A program made the position numbers and the translations under genes. Below the pieces are notes generated by a model, which was given only the letters and a program-made list of their open reading frames with translations, searched no databases and had not been told where the DNA came from. From Streptomyces olivochromogenes (GTDB lineage Bacteria > Actinomycetota > Actinomycetes > Streptomycetales > Streptomycetaceae), in the NCBI RefSeq assembly GCF_001514115.1, contig NZ_KQ948454.1, forward strand, positions 231,634 to 295,633: a stretch of DNA of 64,000 nucleotides. Reading direction: 5' to 3'. Of the stretch, positions 35,927 through 45,403 are shown piece after piece. Positions within the stretch are counted from its first letter, which is position 1; each line of letters opens with the position of its first letter.

Positions 35927-36823
35927 TCAGGTGCCGGCCCTGCGGCCCCACACGTACACGTGGTCGTTCGTCTTGGTGACGTTCCACAGGGAGCGGGCGT
36001 CGGCCAGGCGCAGATTGACACAGCCGTACGAGCCGTTCGGGTCGTAGATGCTGCCGTAGATGGCGTGGAAGGCCTCTCCGCCGCTGAAGAACTGGCTGTA
36101 CGGCATCGGGGTGTTGTACAGCGTCGACCAGTGGCTCTTGTGCTTCCAGTAGACCTTGAACGAGCCGGTCCTGGTCCGGTACCCGGCCCGGCCGCTGCGC
36201 ATCGGCACCGGTCCCCACAGCACCTTCTTCCCCTTCTGCACCCAGGTGAGCTGCCGGGTCAGGTCCACACACGCGACGCGGTACGACCGCACGGGACACT
36301 TCCCGGCCGCGTTCGGGTTCTTCTTCGCGGACAGCAGCTGCATCCGGGCCCAGGTGACGGGGCCGGCGAAGCCGCTGTTCGGCTTGATCCCCTCCTTCGT
36401 CTGGAACGCCCGGATGGCGGCGCAGTCCCTCGCCGACTGCTTCCCGTCGACCTTCAGCTTCAGCCACCGCTCGACCTGCCGCTGGTACGGCCCGGTCAGC
36501 TTGCTGCACATCACGGACTTGCCCGCGACGGCCTCGCTGAGGGGGACGTACTCGATGAGCGCGTCCGTCTCCGCGGGGGCGTCCCTCGGCTCGGCAGCGT
36601 CCTCCTGCGCGCTCGGTGTGTACACCCTCGGTGGCAGCATCTGGTCCGGCGTGTCCACGTGCCACGGCTGATGGGGCCCCGGCGGCACGCCGGGCACCAG
36701 CTCGCTGCCCGGCCCGGGCGCGGGGGGCCCGGCCTCCGCCGCCGCGCCCTCCACCGGCATCACCACCAGCAGCGCGAGGAGCACCCCCACGCTCCCGCGT
36801 CTCATTCGTCTGCTCATCATCAT
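35927..36823 (-). CDS. Secreted L,D-transpeptidase
   Basis: A protein of about 298 residues with a signal peptide (SVGVLLALLVVMPVEGAAAEA), a proline-rich spacer, a short region resembling a peptidoglycan-binding domain (QRQVERWLKLKVDGKQSARDCAAIRAFQTKEGIKPNSGFAGPVTW) and a C-terminal YkuD domain. The catalytic motif is HAIYGSIYDPNGSYGCVNL; the residue before Gly-Cys is Tyr instead of the common His. Such enzymes make 3-3 cross-links in peptidoglycan. Three ATG codons stand in a row at 36823-36815, so the exact start is uncertain. It lies between nnr and alr. Confidence 0.88.
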   Translation of the reverse strand: MMMSRRMRRGSVGVLLALLVVMPVEGAAAEAGPPAPGPGSELVPGVPPGPHQPWHVDTPDQMLPPRVYTPSAQEDAAEPRDAPAETDALIEYVPLSEAVAGKSVMCSKLTGPYQRQVERWLKLKVDGKQSARDCAAIRAFQTKEGIKPNSGFAGPVTWARMQLLSAKKNPNAAGKCPVRSYRVACVDLTRQLTWVQKGKKVLWGPVPMRSGRAGYRTRTGSFKVYWKHKSHWSTLYNTPMPYSQFFSGGEAFHAIYGSIYDPNGSYGCVNLRLADARSLWNVTKTNDHVYVWGRRAGT

Positions 36824-36906
36824 GCGACCAGCGATACGCAACCCCGACGCGAGCGGGGGTGCGCCGCGCGGACGGGGTCCCCCGTAATGGGCAACGCAGC
36901 GCCCCC

Positions 36907-36978
36907 GTAAGGGGCGCGGGGGGGCTGGGGCGAAGCCCCACCCCAGGGGCGCGGGGAACTGCGCGACAAGCCCCCACC
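36907..36978 (+). repeat. Dispersed intergenic repeat, copy C
   Basis: A repeat with GTAAGGGGCGCGGGG, an inner hairpin (GGGGCTGGGGC-GAA-GCCCCACCCC) and then GGGGCGCGGGGAACTGCGCG and ACAAGCCCCC. It shares the GGGGAACTGCGCGAC word with copies A2 and D. It lies downstream of nnr and may help end its transcript. Confidence 0.75.
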
Positions 36979-37003
36979 CACCCGCAGACGAAGAACGGCG
37001 GGG

Positions 37004-38443
37004 TCAGCGGAGCGCGTCGCGGATGTCCCGCCAGGCCTCCGGAATCGCCGCCGCGACATCATGCGCCCCCAGGGGCGCCCCGTCCGCCGCGAGCCTCCCC
37101 GCCAGCCCATGCAGATACGCGCCCACACTGCCCGCGTCCAACGCCGACAACCCGGCCGCGAGCAACGACCCCGCGAGCCCCGACAGCACGTCCCCACTCC
37201 CGGCCGTGGCCAGCCACGCCGTCCCCGTCGGATTCACCCGCACCGCACCGCCCTGCGGATCGGCGACCAGAGTCGTCGACCCCTTCAGCAGCACGGTCGC
37301 CCCGTACCGAAGCGCCAACTCCCGCGCCGACGCCAGCCGAGCCGCCTCCACCGACTCCCGCGAGACCCCGAGCAACGCCGCCGCCTCCCCGGCATGCGGA
37401 GTCATCAGCGTGGGCGCGGTACGGGCCCGTACGGCGGACCGGTCCGCGAGCCGCAGCCCGTCCGCGTCCACCAGCACCGACACATCCGCCTCGAGCACCT
37501 GCGCCACCGCCGACGCGTCGTCCCCGACCCCGGGCCCCACCACCCACGCCTGGACCCGCCCGGCCCGTGCGGGCCCCTGGTCCGACACAAGCGTCTCGGG
37601 AAAACGGGAGATCACGGCATCCGCCGCGGGCCCGACGTACCGCACCGCCCCCGCGCCGCCCCGCAACGCCCCGGACACGGCGAGCACGGCGGCCCCGGGA
37701 TACCGCGCGGACCCGGCCGCGATCCCGACGACCCCGCGCCGGTACTTGTCGCTCTCGGCCCCGGGCACCGGCAGCCGCACCGCCACGTCCGCGTGCTGAA
37801 GGGCCTCCAGTTCGGCCTCCTCGGGCAGTTCGAGCCCGATGTCGACGAGGCGTACCGAACCGGCGTACTCGCGCCCCGGGTCGATGAGCAGCCCGGGCTT
37901 GTGCGTTCCGAAGGTCACCGTCAGATCGGCGCGGACGGCGGTGCCCAGGACCTCTCCGGTGTCGGCCTCGATCCCGCTCGGCAGGTCCACGGCGACCACG
38001 GCGGCCCGGGAGTCCGCCGCGTACCCGGCCAGCGGCACCGCCTCGGGCCGCAGCCCGCCCTTGCCCCCGATGCCGACGATCCCGTCCACGACGAGGTCGG
38101 CCCGCAGGATCAACTCCTCGGCGGCGCCGGACCCGGCCACCGTGCCCCCGGCCCCCCGCAGCGCGGCCAGGCCCGCGCCGTGCGTCCGTTCGGGCGCGAG
38201 CAGCACGGCGGTGACCCCCGCCCCACGCCGCGCCAGCCGGGCCCCGGCGTACAGGGCGTCGCCCCCGTTGTCCCCGCTGCCCACGAGCAGCACGACCCGG
38301 CTGCCGTACACCCGTCCCAGCAAGTCCGCGCAGGCAGCGGCGAGTCCGGCCGCGGCGCGCTGCATCAGCGCACCCTCCGCAAGCCGCGCCATCAGCTCAC
38401 GCTCTGCCGCCCTGACCGTCTCCACGCTGTACGCAGTACGCAT
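37004..38443 (-). CDS. nnr: Bifunctional NAD(P)H-hydrate epimerase / ADP-dependent dehydratase
   Basis: A 479-residue repair enzyme that restores hydrated NADH and NADPH. The N-terminal YjeF epimerase domain (about 1-215) contains VVLLVGSGDNGGDALYAGARLARRG; the C-terminal ribokinase-like dehydratase domain has WVVGPGVGDDASAV, LMTPHAGEAAALLG, VLLKGSTTLVADP and the catalytic GTAWLATAGSGDVLSGLAGSLLA. It starts 62 bases after acpS, a conserved pairing. Confidence 0.95.
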   Translation of the reverse strand: MRTAYSVETVRAAERELMARLAEGALMQRAAAGLAAACADLLGRVYGSRVVLLVGSGDNGGDALYAGARLARRGAGVTAVLLAPERTHGAGLAALRGAGGTVAGSGAAEELILRADLVVDGIVGIGGKGGLRPEAVPLAGYAADSRAAVVAVDLPSGIEADTGEVLGTAVRADLTVTFGTHKPGLLIDPGREYAGSVRLVDIGLELPEEAELEALQHADVAVRLPVPGAESDKYRRGVVGIAAGSARYPGAAVLAVSGALRGGAGAVRYVGPAADAVISRFPETLVSDQGPARAGRVQAWVVGPGVGDDASAVAQVLEADVSVLVDADGLRLADRSAVRARTAPTLMTPHAGEAAALLGVSRESVEAARLASARELALRYGATVLLKGSTTLVADPQGGAVRVNPTGTAWLATAGSGDVLSGLAGSLLAAGLSALDAGSVGAYLHGLAGRLAADGAPLGAHDVAAAIPEAWRDIRDALR

Positions 38444-38505
38444 GGGTCGAGTCTCCCGTACGCGGGCTCACCGCGCCGCCCCGGCCGCCGTGCAACCGCG
38501 CTCCC

Positions 38506-38877
38506 CTACCCCTCCGCCACCACCACGGCCGAGGCCACCCCCGCGTCGTGGCTCAGCGACACATGCCACGAACGGACGCCCAGTTCGGCCGCGCGCGCCG
38601 CCACCGTCCCCGTCACCCGCAGCCGCGGCCGGCCGCTGTCCTCGACGTAGACCTCCGCGTCCGTCCAGTGCATGCCCGCCGGAGCGCCCAGCGCCTTGGC
38701 GACCGCCTCCTTCGCGGCGAAGCGCGCGGCCAGGGAGGCGATGCCGCGGCGCTCCCCGTTCGGCAGGTGCAACTCCTGATCCAGGAAGAGCCGATGGGCC
38801 AGCCCCGGCGTACGCTCCAGCGCCGCCAGGAACCGGTCGATCTCGGCCACGTCGATACCGACCCCGATGATGCTCAT
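38506..38877 (-). CDS. acpS: Holo-[acyl-carrier-protein] synthase
   Basis: A 123-residue phosphopantetheinyl transferase that activates the fatty acid acyl carrier protein. It starts [21 protein letters not shown], with the metal-binding Asp near residue 9, and contains [19 protein letters not shown] with the second metal-binding Glu, and [12 protein letters not shown] chose the ATG at 38877 for the compact family N-terminus; a -10 box at 38885-38890 suggests a leaderless transcript. Confidence 0.96.
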   Translation of the reverse strand: MSIIGVGIDVAEIDRFLAALERTPGLAHRLFLDQELHLPNGERRGIASLAARFAAKEAVAKALGAPAGMHWTDAEVYVEDSGRPRLRVTGTVAARAAELGVRSWHVSLSHDAGVASAVVVAEG

Positions 38878-38884
38878 GCCCAGC

Positions 38885-38890
38885 ACCCTA
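38885..38890 (-). promoter_or_regulatory. -10 element of acpS
   Basis: TAGGGT (minus strand), followed by a 7-base spacer and the acpS ATG, without a Shine-Dalgarno. Confidence 0.45.
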
Positions 38891-38941
38891 TGGGCCGGAC
38901 GGCCGCCGACGTGCCGACCTCTCGGCGTTGCTCGCGCGAGC

Positions 38942-40195
38942 TCAGTGCTTGGCGTTCTTCGGCACGGTGATCTGGTGCTCGCCCCAGCTCATCCGCGTCG
39001 TCGCCTCATAGTCCACCGTCGTACCCGCGTCGAGACCCGCCTCCCGGGCCCTGGCCGACGGTTCGACCAGCACGACCTGCTCGCAGAGCATCGCGCCGGT
39101 GGCCGGGTCCACGACCAGCTGCTGCTGCACGCTCCCCAGCGGGGTCCGCGCCGTGCCGGGGAACGCGACACCGACGCCCTCACGCCCCAGTGGATCGGTG
39201 ACACGCCCGAGCCCCCGGACGCCGGGCAGGTTCGCGATCACCCGATACGCGGCCGCCCGTACGGCGGGCTTCACCGGCATCGTGATGAGGTCGGCCGCCT
39301 GGCGCAGCACATAGGCCGTGCGGCCGGCGCCGGTCTCGGCACCGCTGCTGTCCTCCGCGTACAGCTTCTCCAGCTGACGGCGCAACTCTCCACTGTTGGA
39401 GGGGAGTTCGCGCAGGTCCTGGTACGAGACGTTCCGCGGGCCGAGGGCGTAGATCTTGTCGTCGGCGTCCGTCCGCATGACCATCGGCCGCCCGGTTCCG
39501 ATCCTGTACCCCAGCGTGCCCTGTCCGGCCGTTGTCGAGGCCTCGGCCTGCACGGTGGCCGGCGAGCCCGCGGCCCGCCAGCGTGCCTTGTCCGCCTCGG
39601 TGCGGGGCGCGGTCACGTCGTCCAGACCGGAGACCATCAGGCTCTGGGTTCCCGGGCGCACACCCACCGACCACTGTCCGGTCGACGTGGTGCGCACGGC
39701 GAAGAGCTGTCCCTTCGCATCGACGACGTTCACGTCCTGCGAGCGGGTGGTGGTCTGCCAGTACGTTCCCTCGGCGGCCGGTGTCTCCGCCTTCTTCGCC
39801 ACGCTGAGCAGTTCGAGGCGGCCGTCGACCTGGACGTCGGCACGGCCCTCCGACGCCGCCGAGGCCGACCCCGCCGTGGCGGACGAGGACTGCGGGTGGG
39901 CGCTCGCACGCACCCCTGAAGGGTCCTGCCCGTCGAGCGTGCTCACGACCACCACGGACGCCGCGACGGCCGCGACGGCCACGACGGTCCCGAGCGGCCG
40001 GATCCCCGCCCAGAGGCGCCGCGGTTCCTCGGAGCGTGCCGTGCGACTGTCCGTCGCTCCGGCCAGGATGCGTGCCAGGTCGTCGTGCTGCCGCGGGGAG
40101 TCGGCCAACCGGGCCGGGTCGAGTTCGTCGGGCCGGGCGTCCGCGAGCACCCTCAGGACGTCGGGTCGCCCGGACCGTACACGGGTGTTCTTCAT
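38942..40195 (-). CDS. CU044_5270-type membrane protein, partner of ECF sigma factor
   Basis: A 417-residue protein with a short cytoplasmic part (1-65), one transmembrane helix ([20 protein letters not shown], about 69-88) and a long outer domain ([55 protein letters not shown] region, [17 protein letters not shown]). This is the pattern of proteins annotated CU044_5270, always beside an ECF sigma gene. It overlaps the sigma gene by 4 bases. It is probably a sensor or anti-sigma-like partner; I see no zinc-binding anti-sigma motif. Confidence 0.82.
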   Translation of the reverse strand: MKNTRVRSGRPDVLRVLADARPDELDPARLADSPRQHDDLARILAGATDSRTARSEEPRRLWAGIRPLGTVVAVAAVAASVVVVSTLDGQDPSGVRASAHPQSSSATAGSASAASEGRADVQVDGRLELLSVAKKAETPAAEGTYWQTTTRSQDVNVVDAKGQLFAVRTTSTGQWSVGVRPGTQSLMVSGLDDVTAPRTEADKARWRAAGSPATVQAEASTTAGQGTLGYRIGTGRPMVMRTDADDKIYALGPRNVSYQDLRELPSNSGELRRQLEKLYAEDSSGAETGAGRTAYVLRQAADLITMPVKPAVRAAAYRVIANLPGVRGLGRVTDPLGREGVGVAFPGTARTPLGSVQQQLVVDPATGAMLCEQVVLVEPSARAREAGLDAGTTVDYEATTRMSWGEHQITVPKNAKH

Positions 40196-40791
40196 GTGAG
40201 TGCTCCTTTGCGATCAGCGCTGTGGTGCGGGGCCCGAGCCGGCGGCACCCGTGAAGGCGGCGTTTGTGTGGCTGCTACGGACGCCGTCTCCGCCGGGGAC
40301 ACCGCCTCCAGGGCCTTCTCCAGACGGCGGCGGGCCCGGTGCAGCCGGACGGTCAGCGTCGCGATGGTGCAGCCCAGGACCCGTGCCGCCTGCTTGGGGC
40401 TCAGCCCGTGCCAGGCGATCAGAGTCAGCAGCTCCCGGTCGGCGTCGGACAGACTCGCCAGGGCCTGCAACGCGGCTTCCCGGTCGGTCACGTCCGCCGC
40501 GACGTCACCGACGTCGCTCCGGGCACCGCTGCTGATGCGCTGCGCCTCCTCGGCGGCCAGGGCGTACTGGTGGCTGTCCCGGCGGCGCAGTTCGCGCACC
40601 AGGTTGCGGGCCACTCCCAGGAGCCAGGGCAGTGCGGGTTGCGGAATGTCCCGCACGCGCCGCCAGGCGACGGTGAACGTCTCGCTCGTGATGTCCTCGC
40701 CTACCTGTCGACCCACCAGACTCGTGGCATAGGCGAGGACGCGCGGATAGCACTCCTCGTAGACATCCCTGAAGCGTTGGGCATGTGTCAC
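40192..40791 (-). CDS. ECF RNA polymerase sigma factor
   Basis: A sigma factor of about 199 residues. Region 2 is FRDVYEECYPRVLAYATSLVGRQVGEDITSETFTVAWRRVRDIPQPALPWLLGVARNLVRELRRR; region 4 is ALASLSDADRELLTLIAWHGLSPKQAARVLGCTIATLTVRLHRARRRL. A GTG at 40791 has AGGGGA at a proper distance; the ATG at 40806 would add five residues. It forms a two-gene unit with the CU044_5270-type gene. Targets are unknown. Confidence 0.88.
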   Translation of the reverse strand: MTHAQRFRDVYEECYPRVLAYATSLVGRQVGEDITSETFTVAWRRVRDIPQPALPWLLGVARNLVRELRRRDSHQYALAAEEAQRISSGARSDVGDVAADVTDREAALQALASLSDADRELLTLIAWHGLSPKQAARVLGCTIATLTVRLHRARRRLEKALEAVSPAETASVAATQTPPSRVPPARAPHHSADRKGALT

Positions 40792-40919
40792 ACGCCATCC
40801 CCTCATATCGGCTCTCTCACCAAGCAATGCGCGTGAGCGCCCACTTCTTACAGGGCGAGCCGAAATTCCTGTGGTGTGGTCCGCGTCACGCCGGGGAGAG
40901 GCGAGGGGTGCCCGATACC

Positions 40920-40957
40920 GATCGAGCGGGAACGGCCGCAGCCGTTCCCGCTCGATC
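40920..40957 (-). terminator. Strong hairpin terminator after cyclophilin gene
   Basis: A perfect 17-bp stem (GATCGAGCGGGAACGGC at 40920-40936, its complement at 40941-40957) with the 4-base loop CGCA. It begins 40 bases after the cyclophilin stop on the minus strand. Confidence 0.88.
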
Positions 40958-40996
40958 TCTGCGCTGTACGGCCGGACGAGTCCCGGCCCGGATCTC

Positions 40997-41488
40997 TCAG
41001 ACGGTGCCGGAGTCCGCGATGACGATCTTCTTGGACGTGGTGCCGGAACGGCTGCCGAGCTTCTCGACGGCCTTGACGACGTCCATGCCCTCGACGACCT
41101 CACCGAAGACGACGTGCTTGCCGTCGAGCCAGTCGGTGACGATCGTGGTGATGAAGAACTGCGAGCCGTTGGTGTTCCGGCCGGCGTTGGCCATGCTCAG
41201 CAGACCCGGCTTGGTGTGCTTGAGCTTGAAGTTCTCGTCCGGGAACTTCGCACCGTAGATGCTCTTGCCGCCGGTGCCGTCCTCGTTGGTGAAGTCACCG
41301 CCCTGCAGCATGAAGTCCGGGATGACACGGTGGAACGGCGAGCCCTTGTAGCCGAAACCGTTCTGACCGGTGGCCAGCTCACGGAAGTTGCGGGCCGTCT
41401 CCGGGACCACGTCGTCGTACAGCTTGAACTCGATCCGGCCGAGCGGCTCACCGTCGGCGGACACCTCGAAGAAGACGTTCTGTCCCAT
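40997..41488 (-). CDS. Cytoplasmic peptidyl-prolyl cis-trans isomerase (cyclophilin)
   Basis: A 163-residue cyclophilin without signal peptide. The core motifs are [33 protein letters not shown] with the catalytic Arg, and [32 protein letters not shown]. It aids protein folding and would be a cyclosporin target. The ATG at 41488 has AAGAGGAG 5-9 bases upstream. A strong hairpin terminator follows. Confidence 0.95.
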   Translation of the reverse strand: MGQNVFFEVSADGEPLGRIEFKLYDDVVPETARNFRELATGQNGFGYKGSPFHRVIPDFMLQGGDFTNEDGTGGKSIYGAKFPDENFKLKHTKPGLLSMANAGRNTNGSQFFITTIVTDWLDGKHVVFGEVVEGMDVVKAVEKLGSRSGTTSKKIVIADSGTV

Positions 41489-41646
41489 GGCACTGCTCCT
41501 CTTGTATTCGAAAGGTCGTGTCCGAGAATAAGAGGGCACCGGCCCACGGGTCGCAGCGGGAACCCCCACAGCGGGACAAACGGCCTAACGCCACCATCTG
41601 GACGAGCCTTCTTGCCGACGTCAGCGCCTGTCCGACGGGTCAGGCC

Positions 41647-41844
41647 CTAGTCGCCGTCACTGCTGGACTGATTCACACTCCGTCGCCCGTTGCTCTTCGC
41701 GGCGGCGCGCACCAGCTCCCCCACGACGAGCGTCACCGCCGCCACGCCCCGGACCCAGCGGGGCCCGCCCCGCGACGCCCACACCACACACACGCACCCA
41801 CCGATGACAAGCACCAGGAGACCGGCCAGCACCAGAACGCCCAT
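41647..41844 (-). CDS. Small membrane protein, hypothetical
   Basis: A 65-residue product (MGVLVLAGLLVLVIGGCVCVVWA, then a basic segment and a second weak hydrophobic run VRGVAAVTLVVGELVRAAAK). The ATG at 41844 is preceded by GGTGGGGA. I do not recognise it. It sits beside the remains of an ATPase/XRE module. Confidence 0.5.
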   Translation of the reverse strand: MGVLVLAGLLVLVIGGCVCVVWASRGGPRWVRGVAAVTLVVGELVRAAAKSNGRRSVNQSSSDGD

Positions 41845-41887
41845 GTTCCCCACCCTGCATTCGCATATCCGTACGGTGCGGGTGATC

Positions 41888-41990
41888 CTAGGCGGCCGCC
41901 AGCTCGCACCACACGTACTTGCCGCGCTGCCCGTTCCTGGCCAGCGGCTGCCAGCCCCACAGATCGGCGCAGGCCCGCACTCCATGAGGC
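41888..41990 (-). pseudogene. 3' fragment of an RsbW-like ATP-binding regulator
   Basis: The minus-strand frame ending at the TAG at 41890-41888 reads VRACADLWGWQPLARNGQRGKYVWCELAAA. This is the typical C-terminus of the small histidine-kinase-like ATPases that stand next to XRE/DUF397 pairs in Streptomyces. The rest of the domain is missing; homology stops near 41990, where the XRE fragment begins. Confidence 0.7.
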
Positions 41991-41995
41991 GGCAC

Positions 41996-42135
41996 TTGGG
42001 ATCAGGGTCAGCGACCGCGCCGCCTCGAAGGCTCAGCTCAACACTTACCGAACGAGCTTCCGTAGAGTAGAGGCCGCTTCACTCGAACCCGAACGGTCGC
42101 GCGAGTTCATCCACAAGCTGACGAAAGAGCTGTGA
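41996..42135 (+). pseudogene. 3' fragment of an XRE/DUF5753 regulator
   Basis: The frame that ends at the TGA at 42133-42135 reads YRTSFRRVEAASLEPERSREFIHKLTKEL, the usual end of the Scr1-type helix-turn-helix regulators with a DUF5753 domain. The helix-turn-helix and most of the DUF are absent. Its stop overlaps the GTG of the DUF397 gene by 4 bases, as in intact modules. Confidence 0.7.
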
Positions 42136-42356
42136 GGCACCCCACGGACAACTGGCGGAAGTCGTCCTACTCGAGCGAGGCCGACGGCAACGAGTGCGTG
42201 GAAATCTCGAACTCGCCCACCCACATAGCCATCCGCGACTCCAAGACCCCGGCCAGGGCCACGCTCACCTTCCCGGCCGGAGCCTTCTCCGCCTTCATCG
42301 ACGCCCTAAAGCCGGCTCACTCCACCGTCACCGACTTCGCCAGGTTCCGAGGCTGA
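42132..42356 (+). CDS. DUF397 domain-containing protein
   Basis: A 74-residue protein (NWRKSSYSSEADGNECVEISN...HIAIRDSKTPARATLTFPAGAFSAFIDAL), a clear DUF397 member. Such proteins act with Scr1-like XRE regulators in developmental control. The GTG start overlaps the stop of the truncated regulator. The last 13 residues extend past the usual end and its 3' end overlaps the convergent glmS gene by 40 bases. Without its partner it may have no function. Confidence 0.8.
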   Translation: MRHPTDNWRKSSYSSEADGNECVEISNSPTHIAIRDSKTPARATLTFPAGAFSAFIDALKPAHSTVTDFARFRG

Positions 42357-44164
42357 TCCACCTCGTTGCCCCGCGCCGTCGCCAGTTCACACGCGAACAC
42401 CTGCAACGGCACCGTCGCGACCAGCGGCTGAAGCAACGTCGGCGTGGCCGGAATCCGGATCAGGTGGTCGGCGTAGGGAACCACCGCCTCGTCCCCCTCC
42501 TCCGCGATCACGATCGTGCGCGCGCCCCTCGCCCGGATCTCCTGGATGTTGGACACGATCTTGTCGTACAGAACCGAGCGCCCGCGCGGCGACGGCACGA
42601 CGACCACGACCGGCAGATCGTCCTCGATCAACGCGATCGGCCCGTGCTTCAGCTCACCCGCCGCGAAACCCTCGGCGTGCATGTAGGCGAGCTCCTTGAG
42701 CTTGAGGGCACCTTCCAGGGCGACCGGATATCCGACGTGCCGCCCCAGGAACAGCACGGTCTTCTTGTCGGCGAGCGATCGCGCGAGCTCCCGTACCGGC
42801 TCCATGGTCTCCAGGACGCGTTCCACCTCGCCGGAGATCTGGGACAGGTCCCGGATGACGGCCTGGATCTCGTCGCCCCACTTGGTCCCGCGGACCTGGC
42901 CCAGGTACAGGGCGACCAGATAACAGGCGACCAACTGCGTCAGGAAGGCCTTGGTGGACGCGACGGCGACCTCAGGACCCGCGTGCGTGTAGAGCACCGC
43001 GTCCGACTCGCGCGGGATCGTCGAACCGTTCGTGTTGCAGATCGCCAGCACCTTGGAGCCCTGCTCGCGGGCGTGCCGCAGCGCCATCAGCGTGTCCATG
43101 GTCTCGCCGGACTGGGAGATGGCGATCACCAGCGACCGCGTACCGAGAATCGGATCCCGGTACCGGAACTCGCTCGCGAGTTCCACCTCGCACGGGATCC
43201 GCGTCCAGTGCTCGATGGCGTACTTGGCGATCAGCCCGGCGTGGAAGGCGGTCCCGCAGGCCACGATGACGACCTTGTCGACCTCGCGCAGCTCGTGAAC
43301 CGGGATCCGCACCTCATCGAGCGTCAGTGAACCGCCCGCGTCGATCCGGCCCAGGAGCGTATCGGCGACCGCCTTGGGCTGCTCGGCGATCTCCTTGAGC
43401 ATGAAGTAGTCATAGCCCCCCTTTTCCGCGGCCGAGGCGTCCCAGTCGATGTGGTACGAGTGCACCTCCGCCGGACGGCCGTCGAAACCGGTCACCGTCA
43501 CGCCGTCCCGGCGCAGCTCCACCACCTGGTCCTGACCCAGCTCGATCGCCGACCGCGTGTGGGCGATGAACGCGGCGACATCCGAGGCGAGAAAGGCCTC
43601 GCCCTCTCCAACGCCCACCACGAGCGGCGAGTTCCGCCGCGCCCCCACCACCACGTCCGGATCGTCCGCATGCACCGCGACCAGCGTGAACGCGCCCTCC
43701 AGACGGCGGCACACGAGCCGCATCGCCTCCGCCAGGTCCTCGCACGCCGAGAACTCCTCGGCGATCAGGTGTGCGACCACCTCGGTGTCGGTCTCGGAGG
43801 CCAGCTCGTGCCCGCGCTCGGCCAACTCGGCACGCAGCAGCGCGAAGTTCTCGATGATCCCGTTGTGCACGACGGCGACGCGCCCGGCGTTGTCGAGATG
43901 CGGATGGGCGTTCGCGTCCGTGGGCCCCCCGTGCGTGGCCCAGCGCGTGTGCCCGATCCCCGTCGACCCGGTCGGCAGCGGCCGGCCGACCAGCTCCTTC
44001 TCCAGGTTGACCAGCTTCCCGGCCTTCTTCGCGGCGGCGAGCCCCCCGTCCGCCAACACGGCGACACCCGCCGAGTCGTACCCCCGGTACTCCAGCCGCT
44101 TCAGCCCGGCCATCACCACATCAAGCGCCGACTGCGACCCCACGTATCCCACGATTCCGCACAT
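42317..44164 (-). CDS. glmS: Glutamine-fructose-6-phosphate aminotransferase
   Basis: A 615-residue enzyme that makes glucosamine-6-phosphate, the first step to UDP-GlcNAc. Cys2 after the initiator (MCGIVGYVG) is the glutaminase nucleophile; the N-terminal domain also has YRGYDSAGVA and GHTRWATHGGPTDANAHPH. Two SIS isomerase domains follow (VIVACGTAFHAGLIAKY, AISQSGETMDTLMAL, LGRHVGYPVALEGALKLKELAYMHAEGF) and the end is PRNLAKSVTVE. The ATG at 44164 is fixed by Cys2. Confidence 0.98.
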   Translation of the reverse strand: MCGIVGYVGSQSALDVVMAGLKRLEYRGYDSAGVAVLADGGLAAAKKAGKLVNLEKELVGRPLPTGSTGIGHTRWATHGGPTDANAHPHLDNAGRVAVVHNGIIENFALLRAELAERGHELASETDTEVVAHLIAEEFSACEDLAEAMRLVCRRLEGAFTLVAVHADDPDVVVGARRNSPLVVGVGEGEAFLASDVAAFIAHTRSAIELGQDQVVELRRDGVTVTGFDGRPAEVHSYHIDWDASAAEKGGYDYFMLKEIAEQPKAVADTLLGRIDAGGSLTLDEVRIPVHELREVDKVVIVACGTAFHAGLIAKYAIEHWTRIPCEVELASEFRYRDPILGTRSLVIAISQSGETMDTLMALRHAREQGSKVLAICNTNGSTIPRESDAVLYTHAGPEVAVASTKAFLTQLVACYLVALYLGQVRGTKWGDEIQAVIRDLSQISGEVERVLETMEPVRELARSLADKKTVLFLGRHVGYPVALEGALKLKELAYMHAEGFAAGELKHGPIALIEDDLPVVVVVPSPRGRSVLYDKIVSNIQEIRARGARTIVIAEEGDEAVVPYADHLIRIPATPTLLQPLVATVPLQVFACELATARGNEVDQPRNLAKSVTVE

Positions 44165-44342
44165 GCGCCGCAGCCTAAGCGCCAACAACCTCCCGAACCC
44201 GGCACTGCGTGCCCGAATTCGGAAATTCCAGCCACCTTTCGGGGGGTCCCCCGGCCCCTGGACGCCCATGCGTAACCCCGCGTAGCCGACTACGTGACCG
44301 ACCCCACCCCCCACCCCGTCCACACTCCCGTAACAATGGACT

Positions 44343-45332
44343 GTGATCTCTCCGGTCTCCCCGATGCCCCGGAGCGCCCACCGGCACAGGCCGGAGGCGA
44401 CTCCCTACGTCGACCTCACCCGAGCCGAGTGGAGCGTGCTGCGCGAAAAGACGCCGCTGCCACTGACCGCCGAGGAGGTCGAGAAGCTGCGCGGTCTGGG
44501 CGATGTCATCGACCTCGACGAGGTGCGGGACATCTATCTGCCGCTGTCCAGACTGCTCAATCTGTACGTCGGCGCCACCGACGGGCTCAGAGGGGCGCTG
44601 AACACGTTCCTCGGTGAGAAGGGCTCCCAGTCCGGCACCCCGTTCGTCATAGGGGTGGCCGGGTCGGTCGCCGTCGGCAAGTCCACCGTCGCGCGCCTGC
44701 TGCAGGCCCTGCTCTCCCGCTGGCCCGAACACCCACGCGTCGAACTGGTGACCACGGACGGTTTCCTGCTCCCCACCAAGGAGCTGGAGGCACGCGGTCT
44801 GATGTCGAGGAAAGGTTTCCCCGAGTCGTACGACCGTCGGGCCCTCACCCGGTTCGTCGCCGACATCAAGGCGGGGAAGGACGAGGTCACGGCCCCCGTC
44901 TACTCCCACCTGATCTACGACATCGTCCCCGACCAGCGGCTCACCGTCCGCCGTCCGGACATCCTCATCGTCGAGGGCCTGAACGTCCTGCAGCCCGCCC
45001 TCCCCGGCACGGACGGCCGCACCCGCGTCGGCCTCGCGGACTACTTCGACTTCAGCGTGTACGTCGACGCCCGCGCCGAGGACATCGAGAGCTGGTATCT
45101 CAACCGGTTCAAGAAGCTCCGTCAGACCGCCTTCCAGAAGCCCGACTCCTACTTCCGCAGGTACACCCAGGTCTCCGAGGAGGAGGCGCTCGACTACGCC
45201 CGCACGACCTGGCGCACCATCAACAAGCCCAACCTGCTGGAGAACGTGGCTCCCACCCGGGGCCGCGCCACCCTCGTCGTGCGCAAGGGCCCGGACCACA
45301 AGGTGCAGCGCCTGAGCCTGCGCAAGCTGTAG
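44343..45332 (+). CDS. coaA: Type I pantothenate kinase
   Basis: A 329-residue kinase that starts coenzyme A synthesis. The P-loop is [17 protein letters not shown] (about 99-115), followed by [31 protein letters not shown] and IVEGLNVLQ. The GTG at 44343 has no Shine-Dalgarno; TAACAA stands 6 bases before it. It is divergent from glmS. Confidence 0.97.
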   Translation: MISPVSPMPRSAHRHRPEATPYVDLTRAEWSVLREKTPLPLTAEEVEKLRGLGDVIDLDEVRDIYLPLSRLLNLYVGATDGLRGALNTFLGEKGSQSGTPFVIGVAGSVAVGKSTVARLLQALLSRWPEHPRVELVTTDGFLLPTKELEARGLMSRKGFPESYDRRALTRFVADIKAGKDEVTAPVYSHLIYDIVPDQRLTVRRPDILIVEGLNVLQPALPGTDGRTRVGLADYFDFSVYVDARAEDIESWYLNRFKKLRQTAFQKPDSYFRRYTQVSEEEALDYARTTWRTINKPNLLENVAPTRGRATLVVRKGPDHKVQRLSLRKL

Positions 45333-45403
45333 TCGCGAGGCCCCGTCGCCTGCTGTCGTCGCACGCCGTAACGCCGTCATCCCGTGCGTATACCCTGCGC
45401 CGC

